DNA of 64,000 nucleotides. Source: Trichoderma breve (lineage: Eukaryota > Ascomycota > Sordariomycetes > Hypocreales > Hypocreaceae). Each line of letters begins with the position of its first letter. Position 1 is the first letter of the stretch. Shown one piece after another: positions 46,101 through 58,277 of this stretch. The position numbers and the translations under genes are program-made. The notes under the pieces are model-generated. The model was given only the letters and a program-made list of their open reading frames with translations, was not told where the DNA came from and did no database searches. Where the stretch lies: assembly GCF_028502605.1 (NCBI RefSeq), contig NC_079236.1, positions 1,116,001 through 1,180,000 of the forward strand. The letters run 5' to 3'.

Positions 46101-46496
46101 GGTTGGGTAGTAGCAAAAAACACCAACAAGGTTATATAATAAGAGTAGATGTTATGGGTTGAGGTTAAAAAGAAAGGATTAGAGACAGGTTGAAGGCCAG
46201 TAGGACAATATATAGTCATTCTCAGATAATTAATATGTAGTGTGAGTTTTCTTCTCAACAGGTATTACGTTATTATAGCTAATATATTTACTCATTCTGG
46301 CCTTTAGAGCTTATGCCGCCCGCCTAGCAGTTATAAATATACTTAGCGTCTGGCCGCAGTACACACGTCTGTTGTTCAGTTCTTCAGCAGTCACATGAGT
46401 GGTAGATTCGTAGATCTCTTATAAACCCCTGTTGAGTGTATTTCCTAACTATTTATAGAGTCCAGGCCGTTGCAGCGAGGTTAAGGTCAAAGGAGG

Positions 46497-46860
46497 TAAG
46501 GGCAGTAACTTAGTACTTCTGCGTAAGAAAAGCCGGCGGATAATAATCTCCATAAAATAAGCAATTGCTTCCTTAAACTAATAATTTGTCGATATCCCCG
46601 TTATGAGAAGAAAATAAGGGCAGTAAGCTTAATGCCTCCTCGGAATAAAAACCTTCGGAATGATCTCCTTCGGAAAGCTTCCGGATAATAATCTCCATGG
46701 AATAAGCAGTAGTTTTAATAGGGTAATAATTTGTCGATATCCTCATAAGGGCAGTGAACCCAGTACCTCTACGTAAGGAAAGCCTGCGGATAACAGTCTC
46801 TATAGAATAAGCAGTTGTTTTAATAGGTTATTAATTTTTCAACGTCCCTATTAATATGCT
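46497..46860. repeat. three degenerate tandem copies of a ~110-130 base AT-rich unit
   Basis: Units start at about 46497, 46615 and 46746. Each opens with TAAGGGCAGT and continues through a GCGGATAA/CGGATAATAATCTC block, then GAATAAGCAGT-like and TTTGTCGATATCC-like words. Copies differ mainly by transitions and small indels, as expected for old repeats hit by repeat-induced point mutation. The parent element was not identified. Confidence 0.8.
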
Positions 46861-47143
46861 AGAACATTAACTATTGTAAATCAGTTGACACTGCACAGGT
46901 AATAAAAGTCACCAAGGCTTTCTAATAACTGTTCCTTGGGTGTAAGGCTGGGTAGAAGATAATTTCTCAGTTTAAATCGCTATTTGGGCAATTGACCCCA
47001 AGTCCCTTAGATAATGTGCAGTCCATCACTAAACACTTTGCCAAGGCGGCCTAGGATTTGCCTGTTGTTAATGGGTGACAACTTGTCCCGCTAGGTTATT
47101 CCCACGGGTTACTTCCGGCTCGTGGCAACGGACGGCCGCAATA

Positions 47144-47156
47144 CCTAACTGTTAGG
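47144..47156. repeat. 13-base perfect palindrome CCTAACTGTTAGG
   Basis: Inverted halves CCTAAC/GTTAGG around one T, in AT-rich DNA before the STAND gene. It could be a protein-binding site or the end of a decayed mobile element; no matching partner was located within the window. Confidence 0.5.
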
Positions 47157-47695
47157 CAAGTTATTACATTACATTCATATATTATTGTAAACTATAAATT
47201 GTCAAAGCTATTGTCTGCATCCAGGAAGAATACAGTGAGATAGTATTCCGTAAATGAAATAACTCTAAACGGAAATATGAGATTTGTGTAACAGGTCACT
47301 GCGATATCGCGAAATGTCATTCATTCACAGCCTATCCAATGACCGACCTAATAGCCTACCTGCTCTCTGTACATACACGTTCCAGTTCTCCGCGTTGCGT
47401 GATGATGTCCATGTGTAACATGGGGTGTTTCAGGTTCGCCACACAATATCACTTCGACAACACGAGCCTAGCTTCTATGCAATAGTAGCGGCGCGCGTGC
47501 CCTTGGATAAAAAGCAATAGCAGATTAGATAGTCTGGAAAAGCTGCTCAGGTGATTGGACAAAACTCCTTCAGCCGCACCCTCTCTTTATCATTGAGCCC
47601 TGTCAGCCTGGCCACTGCGGCTGTGGTTGAATGCCCAGCCACGATGCGGCGAGCGTGTTGATCCTTCTGGGGCGAGCTGCCTCATCGCACCCGCG

Positions 47696-47702
47696 TATAT
47701 AT
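47696..47702 (+). promoter_or_regulatory. TATA-box candidate of the STAND NTPase gene
   Basis: TATATAT inside the palindromic CGCGTATATATGCG-like word, about 112 bases before the ATG at 47812. Confidence 0.45.
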
Positions 47703-47811
47703 GCGTTGAGATCGGCGCGCAGCTTTTCGACTTGATGGTTTAGACCCTTTAGACCCATATCTGTTTTACTCGTTTTCGACTACACGGGGAAACCGATCCT
47801 CTCATGCCATA

Positions 47812-50800
47812 ATGCCAACGGACCATCACCATGGGGCGGCCGCCCATTCGTCTCAAGAGAGCGTATTGATGTTGCGCCGCCTCGTGGAAGCTCTCCCAGA
47901 CGAATACCAGGAGTCATTCAGCAAATGCACGACTGGCGATGAGGTGCTCAATGATCTTCAAGATTACGGAACAGCGTGGAACACTCGCAACCGTAAACTC
48001 GGCACCTTCATTCGGGTGATGAAGCCCTTCTTTACCGCCATGGACGTATTTGTCTCATGCGATCCGATGCATGCTGCGACGTTATGGGGCGCGCTTCGAG
48101 TGGTCATCGCTGTGTGTAACGCTCTGCAAGTTAATTGACTGCGAAGTAGTTATCTAACTGTGCTAGCTTGGCATCACTTTTCATGAGTTCTTGGACAAGG
48201 TCACTTCCGGCCTCGAAAAGATGGCAACCGAAATTGAGTACCTCGATGAACTCAATTCTATATTTGGAAAATTGGAGCGCAAAAGATACCAAGAGATGGA
48301 AGACACAATTAATGAAGAACTCAATAAGAGAATGATGGAGGGATGGCTTGAACAAGAGCTGAAAGAGAAGAGGGATCAGATGAGGGAGGAGCTGAGCGTG
48401 GTAGCACAGACTGCCATTCAGAAGGATTACGAACAGCTTGCAAAGTCCTCGCCACGCACTGAGGTATTGCTGCAGGATATGTTTGAAGAGATCCTTCAGT
48501 TCTTAATGGGCGTATTCAGGATATTTTACCATCCTGATGGAAGTGAGTACGACCATATGGCAGGTATTGAGCATCTCATTAAATTTACTAGGGTCAAAAA
48601 GCGCAATGCGAGTTGTCGCCAAGACGGTTTGGCATCCATTCCGGTTTGACGAGACTATATCACGAATGAAGGAGCTCAAGGAAAGAATGAGTATGGAGAT
48701 TATACTCCTGAATCTGAAGCTATCAAAAGATGCGAAAGACATCGCGGAAGCTAGCAAATTGGAAGCAGTCGCTGAGAGTTCTCGGGCAAAAGAGAGAGGC
48801 GACAAACTCGACAAGTCTATGAGTAAACTGGAACAAATGGCCGAAAAGGAAGCTAGATGTAATAGGCCCCTCCTAGTATGAGATATTCATGGAGTTTCGC
48901 TAACATAAAGACAGATACGTTCCTTCACCGTGTTCGAGAGTGGCTAGATCCGCCGTCCTTTGCTGACAGATACGAAGATGTGGCATCACAGTGCATGCAA
49001 GGGACCACAAGCTGGCTACTGGAACATACTATTTTCCGCTCGTGGCTGCAAGATGGCAAAAAAGTTCGTGGAGGAAGCCTATGGGTACGTGGTAAGTAAT
49101 GTTTCTGTTCACTGCGTATGAGCTTTTAAATCACTAACAAGCCAAGGCAATCCTGGCTCAGGAAAATCGGTTCTAGCAGCATCTACCATCCAAGAGCTGA
49201 AAGGGCTCGGATCATCAAATCCAGTCTGCTACTTCTTTTTTAACTCAACTCAAGATATCATCCCTAACACCGCCTCAACGGCATATCGAGCGTTGCTCTC
49301 TCAGATTTTGCAGTACAGGATAAATGACGATCAAATGAGAGAAACTCTCGAGTTCGCCATGTACTTTCAGTCCCCTGGACAAAAGACCGCTTCTAAGAAG
49401 GAAATTAATGATCTCATGGAGTTATGCTTGCACTCGGATGATAACATCTATCTTGTATTGGATGGACTCGACGAGTGTGAGGATTCGAGAGAGCTAGTGG
49501 AGAAGCTACGAAGACTTACAGATCAACCGACGACCCGCCTGGCCTTATTTTGCAGGCCGACGTTAACGTGGCTTTCCAAGCGAATTTCGAGTCTACAAAT
49601 AATAAGTATCGATTTATCGAACAATGACGATATTCAGCACTACCTTAGACAATCGTTGAAAGACATGAAGAGTGAAGGCCTCCTATCTAAGTCGCTAGAC
49701 TATAAAGACGTCGCTAAAACATTGACGCGACGAGCTGATGGGATGTTTCTATGGGCTAGGTTGATGGTTACCTATCTCAATTCTCCCGCACTCTATCCTG
49801 CACAACGTACACAGGCAATTAGCGAAATGGACAACCCGGAAGGGTTGGAGGTGATGTATGAGCGAATCTTGCGTCTCATTGAGGGAAGCAACAAGGCCAT
49901 GCATAGACTTGCTGGCTAGAGCTTTCTCTGGCTTTCCTATGGGAAGCGTCCACTGATACCTGCAGAACTTGAGAGCGGCCTTGTCCCATTTGACGCGAAT
50001 CCTAATGAGGAAGAGGCCTGGAAGTTACCGGAATTCGAAGATGTCATTGTCAGAGCCTGTGGAGGACTCGTCGAACTCAGTCCAAAGTCTATCGAGTTTT
50101 TGGGGAATACTTTTCGTCCTCTTCGATTTATCCACGCATCCGTAAAGGAATACTTTGCCAATTCTGAGTCAACATTAAAGAGTGGGATAATTCCACCGCC
50201 TCCCCTTATCGCTCATGCGCGGTTGGCGACGATATGTCTTAAATACTTGACATATCGCGTTCCATCACAACCTCTGTCTGGAAAGCTCGGAAACAATGTT
50301 GCCCCAAAAGATCTCTGGTCAGCGTTTCCGTTTAGCAATTATGCCATGGTCAGATGGACATCTCACTTGGTGCTCACTATACAGGATAGCCACTACAAAG
50401 AAGCAAAGCCAGAACTGCAAGTTCTATTCTCAACATTGAAGCAGTTCTTTACGCAGCCAAAGGTGCTTATGGCCTATATCGAAGGCTGCTACACCTATGG
50501 AGAAGCCCCAAATGCAGGGTCTCTTCGCCTCTGGGCAGAAAGTAGCTCATCTGGCTTCTCATCAAAGCCAGAAGCCGATATTCGCACAACAATTGTCGAG
50601 TTTAGCCATTTTCTTGACAAGCTGGAGAGTGATTGGGGAAGAACACTACGGAACAACCCAGCCAGTATCTGGGAAGAAGTCACCGCCTTTACACCAAGTC
50701 CACTTCTGCCAAAGCATGGCGGTATTTCTGTTCGTTCGTTGGTAACAGTTCCATATAAAAAAGCTGGTCTATCTAAAGAGCCAATAAATCGTCTCACTCA

Positions 50801-52550
50801 AGTTACTTCTGACGGCCGATACCATGTTACCTTGGGCGTGTATACTTCAAAGTATGTGTTCTGTACAGTTGCCACTTTGTCCATTCTACTAATCGTTTAA
50901 CAGAAAGTTTGAGCGTCATGACAAGAAAACCCTAGCCGATAAGCTATGCGAAGACAAGTCTTTCTCTCGGGGATGGATTGTTCGCTATGAGATCAGCCAA
51001 CTAAGTGATCAGCAAGTTGTTGCATCTTTAGATATCCCTCTCCCGGAATTCGATGTATGGGCGCGACTTTGCGAAACGTTGCTACGCGGCTTTATCCAAA
51101 TTCCCATATCAGTCAGCCGAGATTCCCGATTTTTCACCGTGATGAAAACCCTCTACCATGTCAAACTGGAAGGGAATAAATTACGGTACGCTACGCACAG
51201 CCTGCCAATTGAACTTGACATCTTCGGCAACACAGAGCGCAAGTCTCAAGGCTACCGGAAATCTTTGGAGGAATTGACCTACAAAGATTTCTCCCGGTAT
51301 TATAAAGACAACCTGAGACGAGTATCGCTCTATTGGATATACCTTGACGACTATGGGGAGAATTTATGCTATGCGTCTCAGGAGAGGGCCGCTCCAGCGA
51401 GTCTGATGGTATTCAAGATTAGTGTGTCTTCTTTTAGTGAAGTCAAATTAGAAACAACAAAAGTCGCGGAGCGCCAGTTTTGGACAAAGGGTATCTGCCC
51501 GGTTTACGAGGATCGCGACGACAAAGAATTTGAGATGTGCTTCCACCCGTTCCTGCCCGTACTAGTTTACGCTGGTGCCAAAGGAACATATGTCTGGAAC
51601 TTCAATACCAGTGAGATATATCTTAACCCTAACTACGTTCAGAAATACTGATTGTAATAGACATGTCACAAAAGGTTGGCCATGGAGCAGCTGATGTGGC
51701 TTTCCTCTCCTGCTCAGAGACGGGTGAATCGTGCATCCTGACACCGAGAGGCCAGCGTCCTGAGATCATTCCAATCCAATCTGCCTTGGCCGCCACAGGA
51801 ATACCGGAAGAAGATTTGCGTCCTAAGATCAAATATGCTAAGGATGCTGAACAATTAGTTCTCTCAGCTGGTACTATGACGGCTCCGCCTGATGATGACA
51901 GACTCGTAACGAAGGATTGGACGCTGAAGCAGGCCATGTCTGGCCATGAAAAGCCGTTGACGAGCAGCAACATGATTGTAGGACCAAGTGGCATTATAAA
52001 ACATGTTTCCGTCGTAAATTCGGGCCTAACAACTAGCCTACATCTATGGAACAAGGATGGGCGAGATGAATCCATGGTTCTCACACGGCTTCCGAACTCC
52101 GAAGGTGCCGCCTCAGCGAAAGTCAGCGTCATCAGATCGCTCAGCGAGGAGGAGCCGGTTCAGATTATCGTAGATAAAACGGCAGATACTTGGAGCAACA
52201 TCACTCGAGCTGAACCTGCAGTATTCCCAGTGATGGTTGAGAGAGATATTCGAAGCTTTTCTACTCAGACCACCATCAATGGAAGATCTCAGAATGGCCG
52301 TGCGGCACTTCGTGGGATAGTCGAAGGAGACATTCAAAGCTCTTCTGCTCAGACGAGCGTTGATGCCAACTCATTAGCTGCTGGTAGGTCTGATGAGATG
52401 CCTCAAACTCAACCTGCTGCGTCTTCTATGCAAGATGAAAGAGATCTGCAGAATTATATGAATTGGAAGGATGATAATGTGGGAGAATCTAAGGATAATG
52501 GGCACAGAAGCCGACTAAAGAGGTTTTTGGGAAAGATGAAGTGCTTATAA
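47812..52550 (+). pseudogene. STAND/NACHT NTPase gene interrupted by a single in-frame TAG
   Basis: Exons: 47812-48111, 48167-48542, 48592-48858, 48915-49091, 49147-50851, 50904-51610 and 51661-52550. Read through, they give 1473 codons plus stop. The N-terminal part (about 370 residues) is largely helical with charged coiled coil. The NACHT follows: Walker A GNPGSGKS at 374-381 and Walker B 'YLVLDGLDEC' around 475-484. Then comes a winged-helix part 'LEVMYERILRLIE' and 'LSYGKRPLIPAEL', and a long C-terminal region with weak propeller-like signs ('SDGRYHVTLGVY', 'FHPFLPVLVYAGAKGTYVWNF'). A TAG at 49917-49919 (codon 631) interrupts otherwise open, family-conserved sequence, and no in-phase intron removes it. 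Without readthrough or RNA editing the product ends after the NACHT (630 residues). The change is one base away from CAG, AAG or TGG, so it may be recent or a sequencing error. The first intron (GTGTGT donor) is the least certain junction. Confidence 0.75.
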
Positions 52551-52625
52551 AGTATACCAATTAACCAGTGTGACCGATTGCTCATAATGATAGAATATTT
52601 TACAGTACATAACGAAGTCATTGTA

Positions 52626-54784
52626 TTAGATATATTTCTTTCCCGCAACGAATTGGACACTGTCTCCCCTCCTTCGAATCTGGTAGCCAGCATACCATAC
52701 GACCATGGAAATATGTATTAATAAAACAATAACGGATAATATTGTGAGTGTAGACCAGCCGTATGCCCAGCCATAGCGTTGGACTCGTAGCCGGAGGAAT
52801 GTATTTTGTTCTGAGTCAAAGGAAGTCCGATTTGCGTAGTCAATTTTGTCAGAAGGAGCATCCAAATACGTGTAAGTGATGTTATCGCTATTTGTATCCA
52901 AGATGATCAGACTATCGCTCCAATCAGTAATACGCGATAGACCGTCAGCAATTGCAAGGCTCAGAATAGTAGCCACTTTGTCGGCTGCCCCCTCCATAAT
53001 GTCGGCCGAGTCTGTCACGAAACCTCCATCGCTGGATGTCATCGTAAAGGCAAGATGCCCCGGAGCATTCAGCAGCTCCGCCCAATTAGGGCTTATGTTA
53101 ATAGAATCTCCAATGCCCCATTGTTGACGTGGTTTTGTTGTGGCAGGGACGGAACCGTCCAAGTTGAGCGCAACTGTAGAATGAGTGAGAACGCTGGGAT
53201 TAGACAAGTTGCTAATGACCGTTTCGCTCATGGTGGGCTCGTACCAAGCCGAAGACGCAGCCCATCGAGCATCCACAATGCATGGAACGATATAAGAGGT
53301 GGGTTGGTCTCCAAGCATGCCAGGTATCGTGGCCACGGCACCGATGGATGGATGCCATGTCGAGTCGAGTTTCGTTGTTTGCCCATCGTCTCCTCTTTCA
53401 AGAGCGTTCTCTGATGAAAGATCAACCCAATTAAAACTGACCAAACCGTTATGGCTATTGCTGAAGTTCCAAGTCTGATGAGGTATTGTCCACGATATTC
53501 TTGAATCATACCATATGGCGCCGTCCTCTGTGTAGTTAGTTAGTCTGTTTGTGAGGAAACTGACGCCTGAGTGGTTGGCATTGGCTCTATCAACAGTATG
53601 GCATTGTACTTGTACGACGGGGGCATATATCGAGTCCGCTGATGTGTACATAGGGTTGCTAATGGAATTCACCACGCCCAGGTGGTGCAGTTGTATGTAT
53701 CTTATGAAGAGGGCGTAAAGACGGACAACCCAATTCGACTGCGTCGCCGCGATGGCGGTCCCATTTCCAAGCGACTCTGCCGCGAGAATCCTCTGGGCTC
53801 CGGTGACACTCTCTACTATAGTTAGATTTAGTGCCGTATGATTCTGGAAATTTGACCGCGTCCAAGCTCTCAGAGCTTCAAATCCGTATCCAGGGCATGC
53901 GAGAGCTGACGTCTGAGGAGCGGCCGTCAAACACGAGTTCAAGTCCCATTCCCACCCAGCTGCAGACGTGGGTATGGTTGTAGAGTTTAGCGTTAAAGGG
54001 AATGTCTCGTTCTTTTTAGACTGGATATAAATTGGCAATGACTGGCCACCGTACGGGTCTGGCACATGCCACCAGCCAAGATTGGGCTGAATCACGCCGA
54101 TGGACGCGAGGCCGGCGAGCTGGCAGAGGGTGGCTGAACAGAGAATGAAGATGCTCAGACTGATGGATGCTGAGTCTTTTGTTATGAACTTGACGGTGTA
54201 CCAGAAGTTGTCTATAAGATGTCAGCTGCGCCATCTATTTTAGAGCTGCTCATTAACGGACTAAATGCGACGCCCCTATGGTCAACTAGCCGGGGCCGAG
54301 CGAAATTTATTGTTATGTTTGCGATAGAGGTTATCATGAGCAACATATGGACGTTGGTGATGAACTGAAGAGCCTTGAGGATGCCATCTAGGCCACAGAA
54401 TGCCCAGGCCCAAGAAGTTGTCCACGTCGACTCATCTGTCCAATATACGTGAAGAAAGCGAAGCCAGCAAATACCAACAATACTTATACTGACTGCGAGG
54501 AGATGAACAGCCCATTCCAAGATACGGCTTGAGAAAAAGGGTTGGATTATCACGGCCTTATCCTCGCCATGCTTGCTTGTACTTTTAAGAATACTTTTTG
54601 ACCTGGCGGCGGCCTGCGAGTCGCGTTCATTGTCCTCCTGCTTTTCTTCAATCTCCGACGTCACTTTGCGCTCAAGGCTCTCGGATGGCACAGCTTGTTT
54701 ATAGGAGGTATTCATCGCTCTGTTGATTGTCTCGTGATTTATGCATCGCGAAGCAATGGCTTCCGGGAGATTGAAAGGAAACAA
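52626..54784 (-). CDS. large multi-pass membrane glycoprotein, DUF3176-like (tentative)
   Basis: Two minus-strand exons: 54784-54262 and 54211-52626, giving 702 residues. A cytoplasmic N-terminus (Lys/Glu-rich, about 85 residues) is followed by helices 'WAVHLLAVSISIVGICWL', 'ILKALQFITNVHMLLMITSIA' and 'ASISLSIFILCSATLCQL'. A long outside region with many N-glycosylation sites runs from about 215 to 655. The last helix is 'LTILSVIVLLIHISMVVWYAGY', before a short tail. This is the pattern of fungal DUF3176-type proteins, whose function is unknown. The intron is 50 bases with an odd donor (GTCCGT, 54261 downward). An intron is needed because a stop in the first frame lies at 54214-54212, but its exact donor is uncertain. 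It stands tail-to-tail with the STAND gene, 75 bases apart. Confidence 0.72.
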
Positions 54785-55889
54785 CTCTACACGTAGACAG
54801 GGAGCGCGGCTACTTTGTCTGCTGCGTTACATCTTAGCTTCTCAAAGGAAATTTGGAGGCCGCCCCGTTGAAAAGTAATAGCCCAGGCTTGCCCGGTTGG
54901 TGGAGCCACTACGGCTCATGGATCCCATTCCAGATCATGGTGCTCAACCCCGGCTATCTTCAGCAATGGTTCCACTTGGCCAGCGCCGCAGGGCCGGCAA
55001 TCCGGCGCCTCTATTCACCAATTCGGCTGGGGAGACTGCTCCGGAGGTCGTTGAAAAGGAACGCTGTGAAGTCATCTTTTGTGCGTTAGAGAGAGTGGTG
55101 GGGAGGCCATCGTTGGGGCTTGTTGTAGTGAGGGATAAGCCAGTCTAAATTCCTTGAGAATCCCATGCAAAATGATTTCTCAATGAATTTAGGCAAAAAC
55201 ACCAGAATTAAGGGTGTGTAAGAAAGTACCACACATTGGGGGAGACCTTATCATGCTGGTAGTATCGGTAGCTCCATTAAGAAGGCCATGTTTGCTTTAA
55301 CACGTACAGAGCTGCTACTTTGCCCTTGTACAACGGAGACTCGAGAAGAATTCGTGCCCCGGTCGCGTAGCAGCATCTTTTCATATAAAGCCTTTATGCG
55401 CGTAGAGCTGTTAGTAAAGGGTGACTGTCAAGGTTATGCGCACACTTTATTATTTTGTACATGTAGGGCTCAGGTTTTGTTGGTGTCTAGCCTCTTAAGG
55501 GGGGATTGACTCGTAATTGGGACATCTTATGGGATTAGACAACCAAAGCGAAGCCTTATGCTGATGGTGACAGCTTTAGCCACTTCAGAACTGGGCTTGT
55601 AATAAAAGCAACAGCTTGCATACCCCGCAAAAGGACACATTTCCAGATATAGCAGCGGAGATTTCTTACTAATGTTATTGAAGTCATTCTGGTAGCCGCT
55701 GTAGTCATCAGAGATGATGTGACTCATGAGTCCTCTAGCCGCAGCTGGTTCAAGGTAAAAGATGGTTATGGTGGACAAAAGTATGTAAGGATTAGACTTG
55801 CACTAATCAACCACGGTACTCACTGGTCTCATCAGCTGCAACAAGACCTTGTATTTAATATTCTAGTTAACTATTCAAGAGCAGATCAA
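54785..55889. other. intergenic region between divergent genes
   Basis: Upstream of the minus-strand membrane protein and of the plus-strand hypothetical. Short frames are present (for example 55527-55778, minus) with no support. No element was recognised. Confidence 0.5.
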
Positions 55890-56447
55890 ATGGCTCTAGA
55901 AACACCATCATTGGAGTTAACCAACCACCTCAAAGAGCTCTATCACGCCTATCGGCATACCAAAGATATAGACCAAAAAGGCAACTTCTTTTCTTCTGTC
56001 TGCCACCAGGTGTGCCGGCCACAGCCATCATTTGCAGCGCGCAATAGAGAGACTATTGTGCGGTATCTTCACGAAACTGCAGACAAGGGCACTAACACTT
56101 CGTCATCAAATACCGACGCAACAAACAACCAGTCGAAAAAGGGCTATTACACCATTCGGCCTATGCGAGAAGATGAGTTTGAGTTTGGGACCGATGAACA
56201 AGTTGCACCCGCTGGGTTTGCGACAGCAAACGAGCTCAAGCAAAAGGCAGAAGCTGAGGGATGGGTGGGTATGAGAGTCGATTTGTGGGATGTTGAGGTA
56301 GGAAAAGAAATCGCTGAACAGCGACTAATTAAAGTACATTATTGGTGGAGAAAAGAGGAAGATGGCTGGATACAGATCTGGCATGATATTTTATCTATAG
56401 GACCCAGGGACGGGACCGAGGGTAGCGAGGGAGACGTGCTTGAGTGA
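55890..56447 (+). CDS. conserved fungal hypothetical protein (acidic C-terminus)
   Basis: One exon, 185 residues if started at the ATG at 55890. The frame is open upstream to an ATG at 55719, but the added 57 residues look random. From 55890 on the text is well ordered: 'LTNHLKELYHAYRHTKDI' and 'CHQVCRPQPSFAARNRETIVRYL' early. After a short Ser/Asn-rich loop come 'YYTIRPMREDEFEFGTDEQV', 'GWVGMRVDLWDVE' and 'LIKVHYWWRKE'. The end is acidic with 'GPRDGTEGSEGDVLE'. The secondary-structure order recalls NTF2/SnoaL-type folds, but I cannot assign a family with certainty. No signal peptide or membrane helix. Confidence 0.68.
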   Translation: MALETPSLELTNHLKELYHAYRHTKDIDQKGNFFSSVCHQVCRPQPSFAARNRETIVRYLHETADKGTNTSSSNTDATNNQSKKGYYTIRPMREDEFEFGTDEQVAPAGFATANELKQKAEAEGWVGMRVDLWDVEVGKEIAEQRLIKVHYWWRKEEDGWIQIWHDILSIGPRDGTEGSEGDVLE

Positions 56448-56759
56448 TGATCTCGTAACACCTCGAGTTTACTTCAGAAGTTATTGGCGCTCCATCACGT
56501 CTTAAATAAGACCATTACTGATATCATTATGACTTTCGTGTATCTTCGACTTTGTTTATAAAGCCCCTACGGCGTTCATTGCACCCAGCCGTCTCTTACA
56601 GAGAGTTCTTCCAGGATCATTAAGTGAATCTTATGTATTTATAGTCTATCGCCATATGCCGATAAAAACATTGATCTATTTATTCTGATACGTACATCTT
56701 CTTTATTTACCCATCTCAACCCAGCTAAACGCTTCAGGTGGCCTCGCACCAATAGGCTC
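56448..56759. other. convergent 3' spacer
   Basis: About 310 bases between the ends of the conserved hypothetical and the glutathione S-transferase. No feature was seen. Confidence 0.6.
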
Positions 56760-57647
56760 CTAATCATTCCGCTCTGTCCATGGACTCAGCGCATCTAGAA
56801 ACCTGGTATGCGCCGCAGCGTGGCTAGTCCTCTTTAATACTTCCTCATACTCCTCAGTGCCGAGACACTTAAAGAAGAGCAAAATAGCAGCCCACATGAA
56901 ATCAGTGTAGCTGATAGTATCACCCAAAAAATAAGGCCCGGAAGTCTCGTTGAGCAGCGCCGTTATCTCCCGCGCAAACGGCTCGGCTCTTTCAAAGGCG
57001 CCAGGGGATTGCTTCTCCCCATACTCGTACAGCGGCATGCCTACGTCCTCCTGGCGTGTATTGAGGAAGAATTCGAGGCTTTGCTCTCCGAGAATCTTCT
57101 GCGCTACTCCAGGGACGTAAATTGGGCCTAACTCATTCATAAACCCAATCATACTTTTCCTGAACCGAGCCTGTACTGGCGTGTTCAAAGCTACCTTTGG
57201 CTCTGGATGCTTCTCTTCAATTATATCGGCGATTTTGTATGAGTCCATGACGTAGGATCCGTCGGGCATTTGCATGGCTGGGAGTGTAAATTTGGGTCCG
57301 TTTTCATTCGGAGGAACACTGAAAATTGCCAAATCATCAATAATGATGCTTTGTTCGTGCCATCCAATATTCACTTACTGATGGTTGAGTCGCGGCCCGA
57401 TGTCGGGATATTCAATCTGTCAATGTTAGGCTTAATGATGACAGCCAACATGTCTTTGGCTTACCCATTCTGTCTTGTAGTCGAGGCCCTTGTAGTTAAA
57501 AAGTAATCTCGCTGCCTATTGCTTTAGAACTCATGACCTGTAGCCCAAACTTCATATGTCCGACATACTCCTCCAGATGTTCATCGACCAGCAAACGCGT
57601 GGTGCTTTGGTAGGGATGTCCAACAGTGTGTAAGTGCCGGATGACAT
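56760..57647 (-). CDS. glutathione S-transferase-like protein
   Basis: Four minus-strand exons: 57647-57569, 57511-57465, 57416-57379 and 57318-56760, giving 240 residues. The N-terminal thioredoxin-like half reads 'YTLLDIPTKAPRVCWSMNIWR', 'RLLFNYKGLDYKTEWIEYPD' and, after the fourth exon begins, 'FTLPAMQMPDGSYVMDSYKI' with the usual Asp-Ser that binds the glutathione glutamyl end. The helical C-terminal half ends with 'GPYFLGDTISYTDFMWAAIL'. Length and order agree with fungal GSTs of the beta-etherase/GstA-like group. The first three exons are short (79, 47, 38 bases) and lie outside the longest frame, which alone would start inside intron 3. Such enzymes conjugate or reduce electrophiles; a role in handling a metabolite made nearby is possible but unproven. 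Confidence 0.88.
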
Positions 57648-58277
57648 ATTGCTAGTCACTACGCACCCTTGATTTATGCAGGAAATGGAACAACAGTTTC
57701 GCGACAGCGCAAAAAAGTGAGGCTTGAGTAGACGAGAACAAGAGAACAAATGGATAGATAACAAACATTGGAACCCTTGAATGCATAGCCACGAATCCTT
57801 CAATCGATTAGGCCTAGCAGACCCATCAATGTATTATGAACCCCCATTCTCCTAACTAAATACGTCCAAGCAAGCACATGGATCCAGGTAGGAGTTGCTA
57901 CCAGAACCGATCATTGCCATCTCCATTATGTTACTGGACATGATTGAAATCTGAATTATGGGCGTTCTATTGCATTTTCGCTAAACTGCTTTATTTTTTA
58001 CTTGGTCTATGTATGGCGTAGATTGATCCTGCAACACTGAAAAGTGAAAGCTCGAGTCCGCTACCATTACAAGCTTATTAGCGACCGCTTTAAGGCATCT
58101 TTAATGACGAGTTGCCTATTAAGCTTAATCGTCAACCCGCAATGGCTAAAATGTTGATGTCCATTCTTACATCACATGATGCTTAGGAAATAGCCTATCT
58201 GTTACAACTTCCAGAATCCAATACGCCTGCACGCATGCAAGAAAATACCTCAAATTAGAGGACAATTACAAGAAACC
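57648..58277. other. intergenic region
   Basis: Upstream of the minus-strand glutathione S-transferase and of the small plus-strand candidate gene. AT-rich, no gene seen. Confidence 0.55.

Larger units (their letters stand above)
46101..47811. other. AT-rich repeat-bearing spacer
   Basis: No gene was supported. Near the left edge are TATATAA on the minus strand (46132-46138) and TATATA (46209-46214), possible TATA boxes for the small secreted protein. The middle holds a degenerate tandem repeat (46497 to about 46860). The right part has a 13-base palindrome (47144-47156) and the promoter of the STAND gene. Confidence 0.6.

Noticed and set aside
49856..49919. GTATGA...CTAG intron that would remove the TAG in the STAND gene
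   Set aside because: It would delete conserved coding text (YERILRLIE) and join the flanks out of phase.
55527..55778. 83-codon minus-strand frame
   Set aside because: Overlaps the likely promoter of the conserved hypothetical. A fragment like SDDYSGYQNDFNN looks protein-like but has no supported start or extension.
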